This document shows, in pieces, positions 53,738 to 64,000 of a stretch of 64,000 nt of DNA. The position numbers and the translations under genes are program-made. The notes beneath the pieces were generated by a model, which made no database searches, was not told the origin of the DNA, and saw only the letters and a program-made list of their open reading frames with translations. Where the stretch lies: assembly GCF_033439725.1 (NCBI RefSeq), contig NW_026944385.1, forward strand, positions 806,001 through 870,000. Direction: 5' to 3'. Each line of letters begins with the position of its first letter. Position 1 is the first letter of the stretch. The DNA is from Neurospora tetraspora (taxonomy: Eukaryota; Ascomycota; Sordariomycetes; Sordariales; Sordariaceae).

Positions 53738-54904
53738 CTAGGTGTTGCAACTGCACTTGCTCAGAACAGCCGACCAATCCTGCTTCTTCATCCATTCCTC
53801 CAAGTTCGTCATGGGACACTCAATCCCCGCCTGTTTATAGCTGTCAGTACGAACTTCTCCTGTAGGGCTTCTCGTTCATGATCAACTCACCTTCCTCATA
53901 TCCTCCGCCGTCACCAAATCCATGCCACCTCCATACCCGGGATCATCAGAGTAGGCAAACATAATCGCCACCTCAATGCCCGTGTCTCTATCCGCGGTGT
54001 CCGCTATCATGTCATCGACTGACACTTGTTCGTAGACGGTCTTTTCCGCGGGAACTCCAGCTGTCTTTGCCCATGCCTGCAGGTACTCGGGCCATGTCGC
54101 GTGGGAGCCCATGGCGATGTAATCTTTGCCCGGAGGCATCTGATGAACGGCATACACAAAGTTTCCAGTGTCGCCGTTGACATCCAGATGGGGGATCAGC
54201 GTGTTGGGCGAGCATGGGAAGCGCATGTGGAAAGAGCCATCGGCTTGCTGTTGCGTAACTGGTGAGTTTCTCTCAAAGAAGCAACTGAACAAAAAGGGGC
54301 AACACACCTTTTGGAAATACGAGTTTGGAAGAATGGCGTGACTGGTCATGAAGAAGCCCGTCTGCACGCAAGACATCTTTGCTGCCAGTGCCGGGTAGTT
54401 CTCCCGCACATAGTCGGGGAAGATATCGGCCTTGGAGTCAAAGTGATACAAGTCCGTGAACTTCCCGCCACTGCACTTCCGGGCGTGGCTCAGGGTCGAT
54501 ACCAGGAAGCCATTGTCCTCCAACGTGTCCACTACCTTGGCCGCGGCATCGGCAATGTTCTTTCCCTGGCGATACTCAACATCGTAGGCGTATTGACGGC
54601 AAGTTATGCCGAGCTCCTGGGCCGTGGCGCGACAGTCGGGGCGGAAGAAGGGTTCCCAGTACTGGGTGACGCTGAAGATGATGTTCGCTCCTGCAAATGC
54701 GGCATCGAGAGTCTTTGGGTCATGGAGCTCAGCGGCTACCATCTCCGCACCCAGTGCCGCAAGGGCCTGGGAAGCTGCAGACGAAGGGTTGCGGGTTAGG
54801 CCGCGGACCGCATATCGGGGGTCTTGAAGGAAGCGGCGTGCGACAGAACCGTCTTGATTGCCCGTGGCGCCGACAACAACGATGAGTTTCTTTTCCTGTG
54901 CCAT
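53738..54904 (-). CDS. NmrA-like NAD(P)-binding protein
   Basis: Three exons (54308..54904, 53891..54247, 53738..53830) give 348 aa. The start is MAQEKKLIVVVGATGNQDGSVARRFL, with the G-x-x-G-x-x-G dinucleotide loop at the N-terminus as in NmrA/HSCARG proteins. It continues with RGLTRNPSS, AELHDPKTLDAAFAGAN and VFSVTQYWEPF-like sequence. The second exon has HLDVNGDTGNFVYAV, and the last ends with EEWMKKQDWSAVL, as in the family C-terminus. The first intron is exactly 60 bp and stop-free, so retention adds 20 residues. These atypical short-chain dehydrogenases act mostly as redox sensors or regulators and lack the catalytic Tyr-x-x-x-Lys pair; NmrA itself represses the GATA factor AreA/NIT2. 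This is a family member, not NmrA itself. Confidence 0.87.
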
Positions 54905-56843
54905 GGTTCCTGTGGTCAGAGTGTTGAAGTTGGTGATACTTTTGGGGAGTGGACGGCGTCAGCTTACCTCGCTCGTACGACTTCTGAGAGGCTGGAAGAA
55001 GCTGGCCAAGGACTAAACCCCTCACTTACCCACCAGACCCAGGACTACGTCTGCAAAAGGCAAAGGTGGCTTGGTCAATATCGATAATAGTAATATTATG
55101 CAGGGGTTGTTCTTACTTTGGGGTTGTATGTGGTGGCAGCTGCGGTGCTACGCCAAGACAACCTGTCACAACAGCAATTGTTGGATTCAGGGGTATGGCA
55201 TCTGCCCCCTGGAACAAAGTAAACAAAGCCGTTGCCCGTTGGTGTTTGTTACCACATGGCAAAGAAGCATTCTTGGTACCACGCGATGCAAATAGCTCAT
55301 GTCAAGACTAGTGATGAGCTGCTCGTGTACGGACCTGAATTCTCGTCACGATCAGCCAGTTTGCTTCACTTCGTCCCATGGGATGCTGACCTTTGGGTCT
55401 AGGCTTGTTGGGACTGAAACGGACCAGCTTGTTTTCTTGACTGAGAATGAAACGATTGTATCCGGCGTGGTACGGTGAGGGCGAAGCTGAGTTGGAAGTG
55501 GGTGGGACAATTGAATCAGCAGCTTCTCTGCGGCCAATGGGTTCCATCAGCATCGCTGCGGTGCGAGTAAGCTTGCAATGGCAGTGTCGACACAACATGA
55601 AAAGACGCATGTCGCACTTGTCTACTCTTCTATTTCCATGATTGTGTCCGCTTCGTGGAAGTGCGGTCCCGGATGGTCAGGTCACGGTGAGATGTCTCGG
55701 CGAAGTGGAAGGTAACAACGTCGGTAATTGGGATCCCGGCAGTGCAGAGTGCAGACTGCCCGACATTGCCACATCGGTCGGATGCGTGCTGCGGACTGCA
55801 TAATCTGGCAGGAAGTCCCAGTGGGCGTGAAGGGAGGGATGGCCGGAGACAATGGAAGTGAAAAGATCAAGCTGGACTTTCCGAGACGTGAAGGAAGAAG
55901 CAAACCCGAGGTTTCTCTGAAAGGTACGCCTCGCTTCCTCCAAGAATTACCTTCCTCTTCTTGCCTCCTCAGGGGCAGTTTTGCCAAACGGGCCTCATCA
56001 GTTGTCGCTCCCGACGCACTTTCCCAGCCGCATTCTCATCTGCGAGGTACCAAGCAAGGCATCACTGCAAGGGAGCCCGCAGATGAGGAAGGACTGCGCC
56101 TTCCCAGTTTCGAGAAGTCGACAACCATGTTACCCCTCCACGTTCCTTCCAGTTCTACGGGTTGCCTTCCCGTACTACCACCTGCCTCCTTCCATCGTGG
56201 ATCTCAAAGGGAACAGCTCTACGAATCTCAGAGCGTCCATCTGTGGCGGTCAACTGTTCTTTCCGTCTCCGGTCAGCGTTCATGTTTGCTCAGTTCGGGA
56301 AGTTAAGGTCCTCCACCTACTCTGGACAGACTGGCAATCATCACGCCTTCCACATGGACGAATTTTCTCCTGACACTCCTGCTCTACAACAAACAGCTGC
56401 ACCTAACCGCCAAGGATGAAGGCAATTCCAAGTGGAATCTGCCTAGGAGGACCAAGAGAAGAATAAATGGAAACAAAGACCTTCTCTGGGAGCTTGGAAG
56501 GCCATTCACCCATGTTGACTTCACGGAGATAAAACGGACGTGCGCTCGTCTGTCTGCGTCGGACTTTTCCCTCTGCTCTCTTCGCCCTGTTGTACAACAT
56601 CAGCCTCATCTGCAACCTGCAAGCCCCTTGATTGTCTCCCATTTTGGACTTTCCTTTGTCTCAATTACGGGTACCGCGCCCTGCATATACACTCTTTGCC
56701 ATAATACCAGACCACGCATTCAGAAGTACCTTAGGTAGGTGACTTCCATTCTCTGGGGAGATCGTCATATCGACCGGTATGACGTCTGGTCTTGGGGTCT
56801 TGGGCACTAACTGTTTCATACAGACGGGATCTAGACTTTCAAG
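54905..56843. other. Intergenic, 1.9 kb, upstream of NmrA-like and first secreted protein genes
   Basis: Two divergent genes flank it. The longest frames (55728..56306 plus, and its overlaps) have no motif, no signal peptide and several competing frames, so they are not called. Nothing else is recognised. Confidence 0.5.
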
Positions 56844-57359
56844 ATGCATCTCGCCATCATGTTTGCTGGGGCTATCCTGGCCATTGCTTCCAGCGTTCTT
56901 TCCATCCCGGCGGCAGTCTCGGGTCCGACCTCTCCGCAGGATAACTGTACTGCCTCCTCCACATCGCCGCAGCAAAATTCCCAAGTCATCAAGTGCCAGG
57001 GAAGCATCTGGATGAAGAATAAGACAACCCCTGAATCATCACTCGTTGAAGACTGTCACCATCTACAACGTAACATTGCGAAGGACGGCGAGTGGAGGAC
57101 TATGTCGAGCCACCACCGCAATCTTGCAACGTATGGCACCTGTGTCTTCGGAGTCTGGGGCTTCGACGGCCTCGACATCTTCAAAGTCGGCAATGACGAC
57201 ATCATTGACCGAATCGACGAGGCCGTCGCCCAGTTCGCATTGCAAGATGCGGACGGGAACTACCACGTTGGAGCAGAGGGCGAGTTCTGGTGCGACAGCC
57301 TGATGAGCTGGCAGGATGGAGTTATCTGGGGCATCTACCACTCTGATGATGATTTCTGA
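56844..57359 (+). CDS. Small secreted cysteine protein, Ecp2/Hce2-like (copy A)
   Basis: Single exon of 171 aa. The first ~20 residues are a classic signal peptide (hydrophobic core LAIMFAGAILAIASSVLSI). The mature part has five or six cysteines and the pattern of the Hce2 (homologue of Cladosporium Ecp2) domain: SSLVEDC, a YGTCVFGV block, GNDDIIDRIDEAVAQF and GAEGEFWC. Hce2 proteins are secreted effectors in plant pathogens, where Ecp2 is proposed to act as a necrosis-inducing factor; they also occur in saprotrophs, with unknown roles. Whether this one has any toxic activity cannot be judged from the sequence. The paralog at 58510..59043 shares the same motif order. A chitin-binding or LysM fusion, as in some larger Hce2 proteins, is absent. 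Confidence 0.8.
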   Translation: MHLAIMFAGAILAIASSVLSIPAAVSGPTSPQDNCTASSTSPQQNSQVIKCQGSIWMKNKTTPESSLVEDCHHLQRNIAKDGEWRTMSSHHRNLATYGTCVFGVWGFDGLDIFKVGNDDIIDRIDEAVAQFALQDADGNYHVGAEGEFWCDSLMSWQDGVIWGIYHSDDDF

Positions 57360-58509
57360 GGCAGCTTCGGCCGACAGGGACACAGGACACGGCAGTGTCT
57401 GAGGGAGAAATGAGGCCAATCTGACGGGTCTCAGCTCACATCTTCCGCACCCCTTACGTGCGGTCTCTTACCGGGTTGCTGGTAGCATCCGTACGCCTCT
57501 GTTCATGAGAATCTCTCCGCATTTGTATCACGGAATGAGGTAGTGTGAGTCATGGGGGGGATTATTCGGAGAATTATCTCACCAGTCGATTTTTGTGCTA
57601 CCTTGCGGCTAACTATCATCCGCGTCTTTGTGTTTCTGTATTTTAGTTAGCCTTTAGGCTCAGGCCGCGATTCTTGGCGGGGAGGTACTAGTTAATGATG
57701 GCGATAGTGAGCTTGTGGGATAGTACACGGGGCAATAATCTAAGCATAACTTCTGTTCCGTCGAGGTGGCAGCGCCGTCTGCATTTCTCACGACCCAAGA
57801 TGTACAGCATTTCCAGGTGTGATCGCCAAGTGAAAGCAGGGTGATGGAAACTACATGACCGCAAACTCGCAAAGGCCCTATTGCTATCTTTGGGATTCTC
57901 CGAATGGCCACAGACCCATCCCATTCTGGGCATGTCGTCCCACGACGGAGATGACACCAAAACATGGTATGGGTGGTTCGATCCTTGGTACAACCACAGT
58001 TTCGCTCGAGTCTCGCTCGAGAACCGAGGCTGTCACCTCCAAGACCTGGGAGGAGGGCAGCCAAGCCCTATCATGTCACTCCCGATGCGGTACCAGATCG
58101 AGAAAAGAGAATGGAAGCGGCGAGAACCTTGCTGGACGGAAAGATAAAAGGTGCAGCAAGATGAAACACAAAAGTCCCGCTAAGTCGGATGAGGGGTGGT
58201 CATTTGCCAGAGAAAATCACTCGTTATCGTTCGTCTGAAGTTTGGAAAGATTCCAGACTTGGAAGGAACGTACCGCTGGATGATCCTCGAGTCGAGGGCA
58301 AACAACCCATCGGGCAGGTATAAAGGAGGGGTCTTTCCTCCCACAAACTTTTCTTCTCTTTCTTCCTCCCTCATCCATTACCACTCCTCTCACGGATCTT
58401 CTCAAGCTCAAAACTTGGATCACCACTCTCTCACCTTGACCATCGACAAAACAACAAGCGAGCCATATCACAAGACTACCTCACTCTTCTGTTGTCTCAT
58501 CTCGTCAAG
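57360..58509. other. Intergenic between the two secreted-protein genes
   Basis: Both neighbours are on the plus strand. It holds a TATAAA box at 58319..58324. I looked for a third degraded copy of the same family and found no shared motif. Confidence 0.5.
58319..58324 (+). promoter_or_regulatory. TATA box of secreted protein copy B
   Basis: TATAAA preceded by GGGCAGG and followed by a CT-rich leader, about 186 bp before the start codon at 58510. Few fungal genes have a clear TATA box; inducible ones often do. Confidence 0.5.
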
Positions 58510-59043
58510 ATGCTCGTCAAGACACTCATCGCCCTCATCCCGAGCCTTGCTGCTCTGGCCAGCGCTGCTCCCGCCCTCGGCGCGTTCAAGCATGACGCTG
58601 ACCACAACGACACCAACGTTCTCACCAAGGGCGATGGCTTGCCCCACATGCTGTTCCACGACTGCTCCGGGGACAAGTACGTGACCAAGACTACAGCCGC
58701 CTCCCCGCTCGTTGAGGACTGCCGCTACATCGCGGACGTAATCATCCCCGACTTTGACCACACCCCCATCTGCTGGTCCTGGCACGACACCATTCCCAGG
58801 GAGATTCTCAGCCACGGCACCTGCGCTGTCAACATTGCCAGCAAGCTTGACAAATATCCGAATGGTGACTTGATCGAGATGTGCAACAAGGACATTCAAG
58901 ACTTCATCCACTACTCGATTGACAACTTCCGCTGGACCACGCCCGATGGCCGCCTAGTTGTCGGCGCCGAGGGCTACGCCTATTGCCCTAGTGATTTTCC
59001 TGGCCACTCGAGCCCCGCCATCTACGGTCTTTACCACACCTAA
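58510..59043 (+). CDS. Small secreted cysteine protein, Ecp2/Hce2-like (copy B)
   Basis: Single exon of 177 aa from the Met at 58510; an upstream in-frame Met at 58492 would add six residues. The signal peptide is MLVKTLIALIPSLAALASAA with an Ala-x-Ala cleavage site. The mature chain has six cysteines, and the same blocks in the same order as copy A: SPLVEDC, HGTCAVNI, NKDIQDFIHYSIDNF and GAEGYAYC, ending YGLYHT. Between the first two blocks it has an extra cysteine-tryptophan segment (ICWSWHD) that copy A lacks. The two copies are diverged, so the duplication is old. Family and caveats are as for copy A: extracellular, effector-like fold; no substrate or activity can be assigned. Confidence 0.8.
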   Translation: MLVKTLIALIPSLAALASAAPALGAFKHDADHNDTNVLTKGDGLPHMLFHDCSGDKYVTKTTAASPLVEDCRYIADVIIPDFDHTPICWSWHDTIPREILSHGTCAVNIASKLDKYPNGDLIEMCNKDIQDFIHYSIDNFRWTTPDGRLVVGAEGYAYCPSDFPGHSSPAIYGLYHT

Positions 59044-59652
59044 GCTGAGTTCGAGCTCAGTCCTCGCTGAGCGAAAGCTGCAGGCAGCTCGTCACCAATG
59101 GCTCACTACAGTACACTGGGCGTCTGCTGGCAGCACCACCACTTGATTTCACTGGCGTCGGAGTTCATTTCTGGGGCGGCGGAATCTTTCACGGTGGACA
59201 CTCTCACTTTTCTTTGCATGGACGGACATGGGACACATAGCATGCTTGGGTTCGGCAAACATGGGTTTCTCGTATGGCATATGTTGACATTTGGGAACGG
59301 GTGTTCTGGACTGGATGCATATGCTGGCTGGGTATAATGACAGGTGATTGGGGACATCAAAGTAATCTGAGATTGGTTTGAACAGGTAGTCAGTATATCT
59401 TGCGCTTGTGCATTGATATCTGACGGGTGGTCGGAGATCGAAGTCTCATGGAGGTTTTACTTCTGGACGGGCTTCCATTCTATTCATCACACATAGTTTC
59501 AATCAACTCGTTGCCTTCCCCACACCATGCATGAGACAATCGCGAAACTCGCCGTGAACATGATCTATAACTTGATAATCGCCATTTTCATTAACTTTTT
59601 GTTGTTCTAACCATGGTATCATACCCACGCATCAACCCCATCAACGCTTTCC
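59044..59652. other. Intergenic, convergent 3' ends
   Basis: 3' flanks of the secreted protein and the glutathione S-transferase, which converge. No structure or open frame of note. Confidence 0.55.
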
Positions 59653-60436
59653 TTACTCGGTCTTGGGACGGACGCGCTCCTGGACAGTAACAATCTCGCC
59701 AAACGCCTCCTTCAGCTCAGGAATCTCCAACAAACCGTTAAGGTATCCCTCGACACTGGGCGCGCTGTTCTTCTTCATCTCGGCATCCAACAACCACTTG
59801 CTCGCCAAGATCAAGGCGCCAGCAACCATCACATCGGCAACCGTGACCTCCTCACCAACCAAGAACTTGCCATTGCCCTTCGCCAACTCCGTCTCCACTC
59901 TCTTCACCGCCCTCTCAAACTTGGCAGCAGCAGACTCATACCCCTCGGGGGTATACGGCACCATATCCGGCCTGATGACCATCAACATGCACGGGTACAA
60001 GTTCGCCAGGAGCTCCTGCTCGGAGAAGCACGCCCATTGCTCAATCAGAGCACGGTCAACGGCGGTGCGACCGAGAAGCTGCTCGGCCTTGGGGCCGGAG
60101 TCGGCGAGGAAGCGGACGATGGCTTGGCCTTCGGTCAGGTTGAGGGAGCCGTCGGCGGTGGAGAGGGCGGGGACCTTGCCGTAGGGGAACTTGGCGAGGA
60201 TGGCGGCCCATTTGGGGTCCGAAGGGGTGGCGAGCTTGAAGTCGCTGTCCTCGAGGACTTCGAGGCCGTTGAGCTTGGCGACGGCTTGGGCCTAAGGGGG
60301 GTGGGTTAGTTACTGTTGCAGTCTGTTGGGAAGGGGGGACAAGAGAAGGAAATGGGAAGGAAGGGAAAAGGGGTGGACGTACCCGCTGAACACGGATGTT
60401 GTTGGGGTAGGTGTAGATGGTGGCGAAGGGAGCCAT
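59653..60436 (-). CDS. Glutathione S-transferase, eEF1B-gamma-like type
   Basis: Two exons (60383..60436, 59653..60291) joined over a 91-bp intron give 230 aa. The N-terminus MAPFATIYTYPNN with RVQRAQAVAKLNGLEV is typical of the GST N-domain found in elongation factor 1B gamma. The thioredoxin-fold end has KVPALSTADGSLNLTEGQAIVRFLAD (the conserved cis-Pro and Glu-Gly-Gln that hold glutathione). The all-helical C-domain has NGKFLVGEEVTVADVMVAGAL, the N-capping box of GST C-domains. The eEF1B-gamma C-terminal domain is absent: the chain ends after the GST fold, so this is a free-standing enzyme or a translation-factor paralog. A catalytic residue is not obvious, as in eEF1B-gamma. Confidence 0.88.
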
Positions 60437-62085
60437 TTTGATGTTTGTTGTCTGTGGTGGATTGGTTGGGTGTTGTGGTATTAGGTATTAGGTGTAGAGA
60501 GTCGATGTGATGTTGCGATCCGAGTTATGGATGGCGTGATGAAGTAAGTTTATATATCTGGACAAAAGGACCCCTGTGTCTTTGCTTGTCAAGTCTTGTC
60601 AAGCTTGTCAAGCATTATTGTGTCTCCATCTCGGAAGCAACCGAGCGGATCGACATCGCCCTCGATGCTGTCAAGCATAAACCAAAACTGGCCAAATCGG
60701 AAACTTTCTTACTACTTCTCCACAGTCACTTCTCCTCTCCTCACCAAAACTACAGGATAGACGGTTCCAGACTGCAACTATCCATCAGCTTCCATTGGGG
60801 GATCGTCACTCATCTAAAGAATTAGTCAGCGGTTAGGTTAGCCAGGTGGGTTTCAAAACGCCCATTTATAATCGGCGGTCGTGCAAAGTGTTCCTGAAAA
60901 AAATGCCAAGACAAGGTTCTCCTCAAGTGCCGGCGAAAAGACTCCACCGAATGGACGAGACCCTTTTTGTGAAACAAGCTCGAGATAGTGCCTGGTCTCG
61001 ATAAATACCACGTTTCATCCCGACTTGTAGTGTATGGACTGTTTGCTGTTGATATGTTGTCATCGCATATGTCGCAGTGTACAACAACATTGTTGAGAGT
61101 CCTAGCAAACTCGGACGACGTTGGGATTAAAGCGCACCAAAAAGCAATCAGTTCGGCGTTTCTCAGCTCTTTTCATCCAGATTGACGGGATAACAACTCC
61201 CGCGCGCCACTGCCAGTTGGCATTTTGGCAACGAAGAATGGGATGGGTTACACTGTCGACAGACACTCTGTGATCCGTTTCCTGTCGTCTGCTTCGTTTC
61301 GTCTTCACTTCAGTTCTACCCCAGAAAAAAAGACAACCAAAAGCTCAATGCAGAAACTCTCCGGAACCAATGGATACTCTCGAGCGAATACCAATTCTCG
61401 AAACTTCGACCCCTGAATTGGCGGTTGTATCTTGATCATGATGCTCCGCGGGGAAGCACCGTGGAGGTGAAATGTGGAGCCTGTACTTACTAATCAGTAT
61501 CAGTGATGATTTGGCAGCAAGCTGGGCTGAAAGCTCAGAGACAGCAAGGCGGCAGGCAGAATGTTTGCCCGGGATCACCTCGATCGATAAGAAGGAAGGA
61601 CAAGACAACCTGAGGTCGAGGAGAAAATATGAAATATAGATGCCCCCCGGATGGGTAACTCGAAGAATTGCATACTCTGGTGTGAATAATGAAGCACAAG
61701 CAAAGAGAATGTCAACATCGCCAAGAGGGGAGAACACCAGAAAATGTTGTCGGGGAACCGATCACGGGGTGGTGATGCACTAACAATTAACTTTCTCCCC
61801 TCACCTCACCGGGCATCGGGGGTCACCATCGCCCGAACTTCGAACGAACTTGTCCTGTCCTTCTTCCACGAGTTGACGACGACCGATCTTCGACGACACC
61901 ATAGATAATATCTCGGCCAATAATTTGATGGACAACATAACCGTTGCAAATGAGACATCAGGACAATTCCTTCATTCTCAATGTTGCTCCGACAGTCCCT
62001 CCCACCCGTCCTGCTCTCATACCTTATCCATTCATAATGCCACCATCGGCAACATCCTCCAACAATAACCAATAAGGTTCCACAG
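60437..62085. other. Intergenic, GST promoter to tRNA-Ala
   Basis: Contains the GST TATA box. Several short frames on both strands (up to 130 codons) overlap one another and have no motif. I see no 5S rRNA-like sequence, which in Neurospora is dispersed. Confidence 0.5.
60549..60556 (-). promoter_or_regulatory. TATA box of the GST gene
   Basis: Minus-strand TATATAAA about 113 bp before the start codon at 60436, a plausible core promoter position. Confidence 0.45.
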
Positions 62086-62170
62086 GGCGTGTGGCTCAGT
62101 TGGTAGAGCGTTCGCTTAGCATGTTTCCGAGCATGCGAAAGGTCCTGGGTTCGATTCCCAGCTCGTCCAA
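62086..62170 (+). tRNA. tRNA-Ala (anticodon AGC), with a 12-nt intron
   Basis: Cloverleaf by eye: acceptor 5' arm GGGCGTG (62086..62092) pairs with CTCGTCC (62163..62169) with one G-T pair and one T-T mismatch, discriminator A at 62170. D stem GCTC/GAGC (62095..62098, 62107..62110). Anticodon stem TTCGC (62112..62116) with GCGAA (62136..62140). The loop reads TTAGCA then T, so the anticodon AGC sits at 62119..62121. An intron of 12 nt (62123..62134) follows one base after the anticodon, the canonical place. T stem CTGGG/CCCAG with loop TTCGATT holds box B. Without the intron the tRNA is 73 nt. Confidence 0.95.
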
Positions 62171-63051
62171 ATCTTTTGCCAATTTTTTTCTGTTTTGCCT
62201 TGTTTCCCCTTGTGTGGGCATTGTTTCTTTTTTTCTTTTGGTGTTGCAAAGGAAACATGTCGCTTGAGCCGTCTTCTTGCATGCCGTTGTTATTTGGTGG
62301 GTTTTTGTTTGGCTGTTGTACTTGTACGGTGTCACTCTCGTTGTGGATTGGTCGATGATGACTACTTCGTGGCACTTTCGGAACTTCGTTTCTGCTTGAC
62401 AAGTGCGACAGATAGTAGTGGACAAAGAGACCGAGGGTGTCTTTAAGGAACACCGAGACTTTTGGGATCGGTTTGAACGTTCTCGACCGTGAACCGCTCA
62501 AGCGCATAAATAGCATGACACACCGTTGATTCCGATACAGATTTGGCTTACAGGTTGACATTGGACGATAATCGCCCATCATACACTACGGCTGACGACA
62601 GAGGCCGAGAGGTCACTCAGACCACAATTTCCGACCAGAATTGGCTGTCAAGTAGCCTTCTTATAACCGTATGGATGATGTCTATGTTCGTGTGGAATAG
62701 AATATGAACCAAAGCCAAATTGAGAAACCTGCCGTCATCCATCCCATCGCCATCTCTTTTCAGCCTTCCCAGGAGTCCGAGATTATGCTCCTTCATGGCC
62801 CCTTGGACCTGACAATATGTTGCGCCAACCATGAACGCCATCGCTATGCTACCCATTTACCTTACTTAGTCTTGAACTCCAGCCCTCAAATATGCTTTTG
62901 CCCATGGAGCTCTTCAGCAACGACAACTCGTCCAACATGCGCCAACCAAAAGCAAGCGCTAAAACTTCCCAACCAAAAACCCATGACTCACACTCTTTCT
63001 CAACTTCCTCTCCATCTCCATTGCCGTGGCCGAGGGAGTCGAAGGTGATCC
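62171..63051. other. Intergenic, tRNA to JAMM protease 3' flank
   Basis: A T-rich stretch just after the tRNA (CTTTTGCC, then TTTTTTTC at about 62181-62188) is a likely Pol III terminator. Frames overlapping it on both strands are chance. No other gene is seen. Confidence 0.5.
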
Positions 63052-64000
63052 CTAATACCTCCTGAACTGCGGTACCTTGGACCCCTCAGGCCTGAGATCC
63101 ACCACCTCAAAGTCAACCCTGCTTGACTCAAACACGTGCCCCGGCGCATGACGAGCACTACAGTAAATCTCGTCTGAGGGAATGGCATGCTGGTGGAAGA
63201 CGCCGGGGGTGTTGCAGTTGATGATGTGCGGGAGACCGGGAGGGTCGGTGAGGCGGAAGATACCGTATCTGGTTTGTTTTGGGGTACGTTAGCTGGTGAT
63301 GCTCGGAAGGGGAGGGGTGAGAGGACGGAAAAACTTACGAAGGATCATATCTAGGCGCGCAAACAATGGCAATGCTCTCCTTCATCATAGTCTGGTATCC
63401 AGCATGGGTATGCAAATCTCTCGAGCTCATGAAGCAAGTCTGCGTTGGGTGGGTATGGATCCAACCAAGGACGAGCAAGTCGTTCTCAATGCAGTACGTG
63501 ACGTACGCTTCCTCGTTGATGGTCTCGCACGTGTCAGGGGTGCACTCTTGCTCCGGGATGAGCAGGCAGGTGATGAACAGGGCATTGTTGATTAGCGTGC
63601 CGCAGAGAATGCCGCACATCTCCAGCTCCCTGATGGTGTTTTCGCGGGCAAGTTCGAGGAAACGGCGGCGGAGGCCGCTGGGGAGGAATACGGATCGGAG
63701 CGGTTCGCCGCTTTCGAGGTAGGCAACCGGGCGGAAGGTGACTTTGTTCGCTTCTTTCGGCTTCTCCTCTGGCGGCGGCGGTTCGCTGACTTTGGGCGGT
63801 CTTGCGGGCTTTTCGTCGACATCGTCCTCGTCGTTTACCAGTCGAATGGTCTGACTAGGAAGCATACCACTCCTCCTTGAATCTCTGCTCAAGGACCCCG
63901 ACCCCTTCCGCGGGCGTGGCGGTGGAGGAGGAGGTCTGGTGACGGGTACTGGTCGCTCAAAGGGTATCACCTTGGGCGGGAGTGGTGGCTGTGGTCTTGG
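63052..64000 (-). CDS. AMSH-type JAMM deubiquitinase, 5' end outside window
   Basis: Two exons in view (63339..64000 and 63052..63268); the frame is open at the right edge, so the N-terminus (MIT-like region in homologues) is missing. A proline-rich linker leads to the MPN+ domain, which starts VFLPSGLRRRFLELARENT. It has the EMCGILCG block and INNALFIT, then the JAMM zinc site: the GWIHTHP histidines followed by QTCFMSSRDLHTH, with the glutamate upstream in MCGILCG's neighbourhood as in AMSH. The last exon begins YGIFRLTDPPGL and ends VPQFRRY. AMSH/Sst2 enzymes cut Lys63-linked ubiquitin chains on endosomal cargo at ESCRT-0. Cysteine and DLHTH residues specific to AMSH fit the extra zinc site. 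The identification is firm. Confidence 0.92.

Noticed and set aside
55728-56306. 192-codon plus-strand frame upstream of the first secreted protein
   Set aside because: Overlaps other frames of similar length, has no signal peptide, motif or splice partner.
61806-62582. 258-codon minus-strand frame across the tRNA
   Set aside because: It contains the antisense of the tRNA-Ala gene and has no motif; a real coding exon through a tRNA is implausible.

Overview
This window is nuclear DNA of a filamentous ascomycete, most likely a Neurospora- or Sordaria-type Sordariomycete. The reasons are short introns (about 55-160 bp, GTAAGT/GTACGT-type donors, CTAAC-like branch sites, CAG/TAG acceptors), genes spaced 0.1-2 kb apart on both strands with no operons, proteins closest to Sordariales families, and a tRNA-Ala gene with an intron. 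Genus-level placement is inference; no database search was possible. Exon borders were read by eye and kept only when reading phase and protein family agreed. Spliced lengths close in frame for every complete multi-exon model; the one internal stop is in the second zinc-finger gene.

Layout. 0-3.2 kb: two paralogous C2H2/C2HC zinc-finger genes on the minus strand. The first runs off the left edge; the second carries an in-frame stop and an extra intron. 4-17 kb is housekeeping: splicing factor Prp17/Cdc40, the COPII cargo receptor Erv14 (cornichon), methionine aminopeptidase 1, kynurenine 3-monooxygenase (NAD synthesis), an alpha/beta hydrolase and N-myristoyltransferase. 17-21 kb: an uncharacterised fungal membrane protein and an ABHD12-like membrane hydrolase. 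22-29 kb: two chromatin/transcription genes, the SWR1-complex subunit Swc3 and elongation factor Spt5. 30.6-37.7 kb: one very large six-exon gene (about 2274 aa) for an uncharacterised protein with a Cys/His cluster, an AT-hook-like motif and a long charged helix.

38-47 kb: sulfite oxidase, an F-box protein, a cupin and a membrane-anchored alpha/beta hydrolase. 48.6-52.3 kb: a 1232-aa coiled-coil protein containing an intact retrotransposon-type integrase zinc-binding (H2C2) module but no visible integrase core or reverse transcriptase. This and the giant gene are the least conventional loci. 53.7-60.4 kb is accessory-like: an NmrA-type NAD(P)-binding protein, two related small secreted cysteine proteins of Ecp2/Hce2 type, and an eEF1B-gamma-like glutathione S-transferase. 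62 kb: tRNA-Ala(AGC). Right edge: an AMSH-type JAMM deubiquitinase cut by the window end.

Functional links are loose, as usual for a fungal chromosome: Map1 and Nmt1 act one after the other on nascent N-termini, and Swc3 and Spt5 both act on Pol II chromatin. No CRISPR array, rRNA gene, complete transposon or obvious AT-rich RIP-mutated block was seen.
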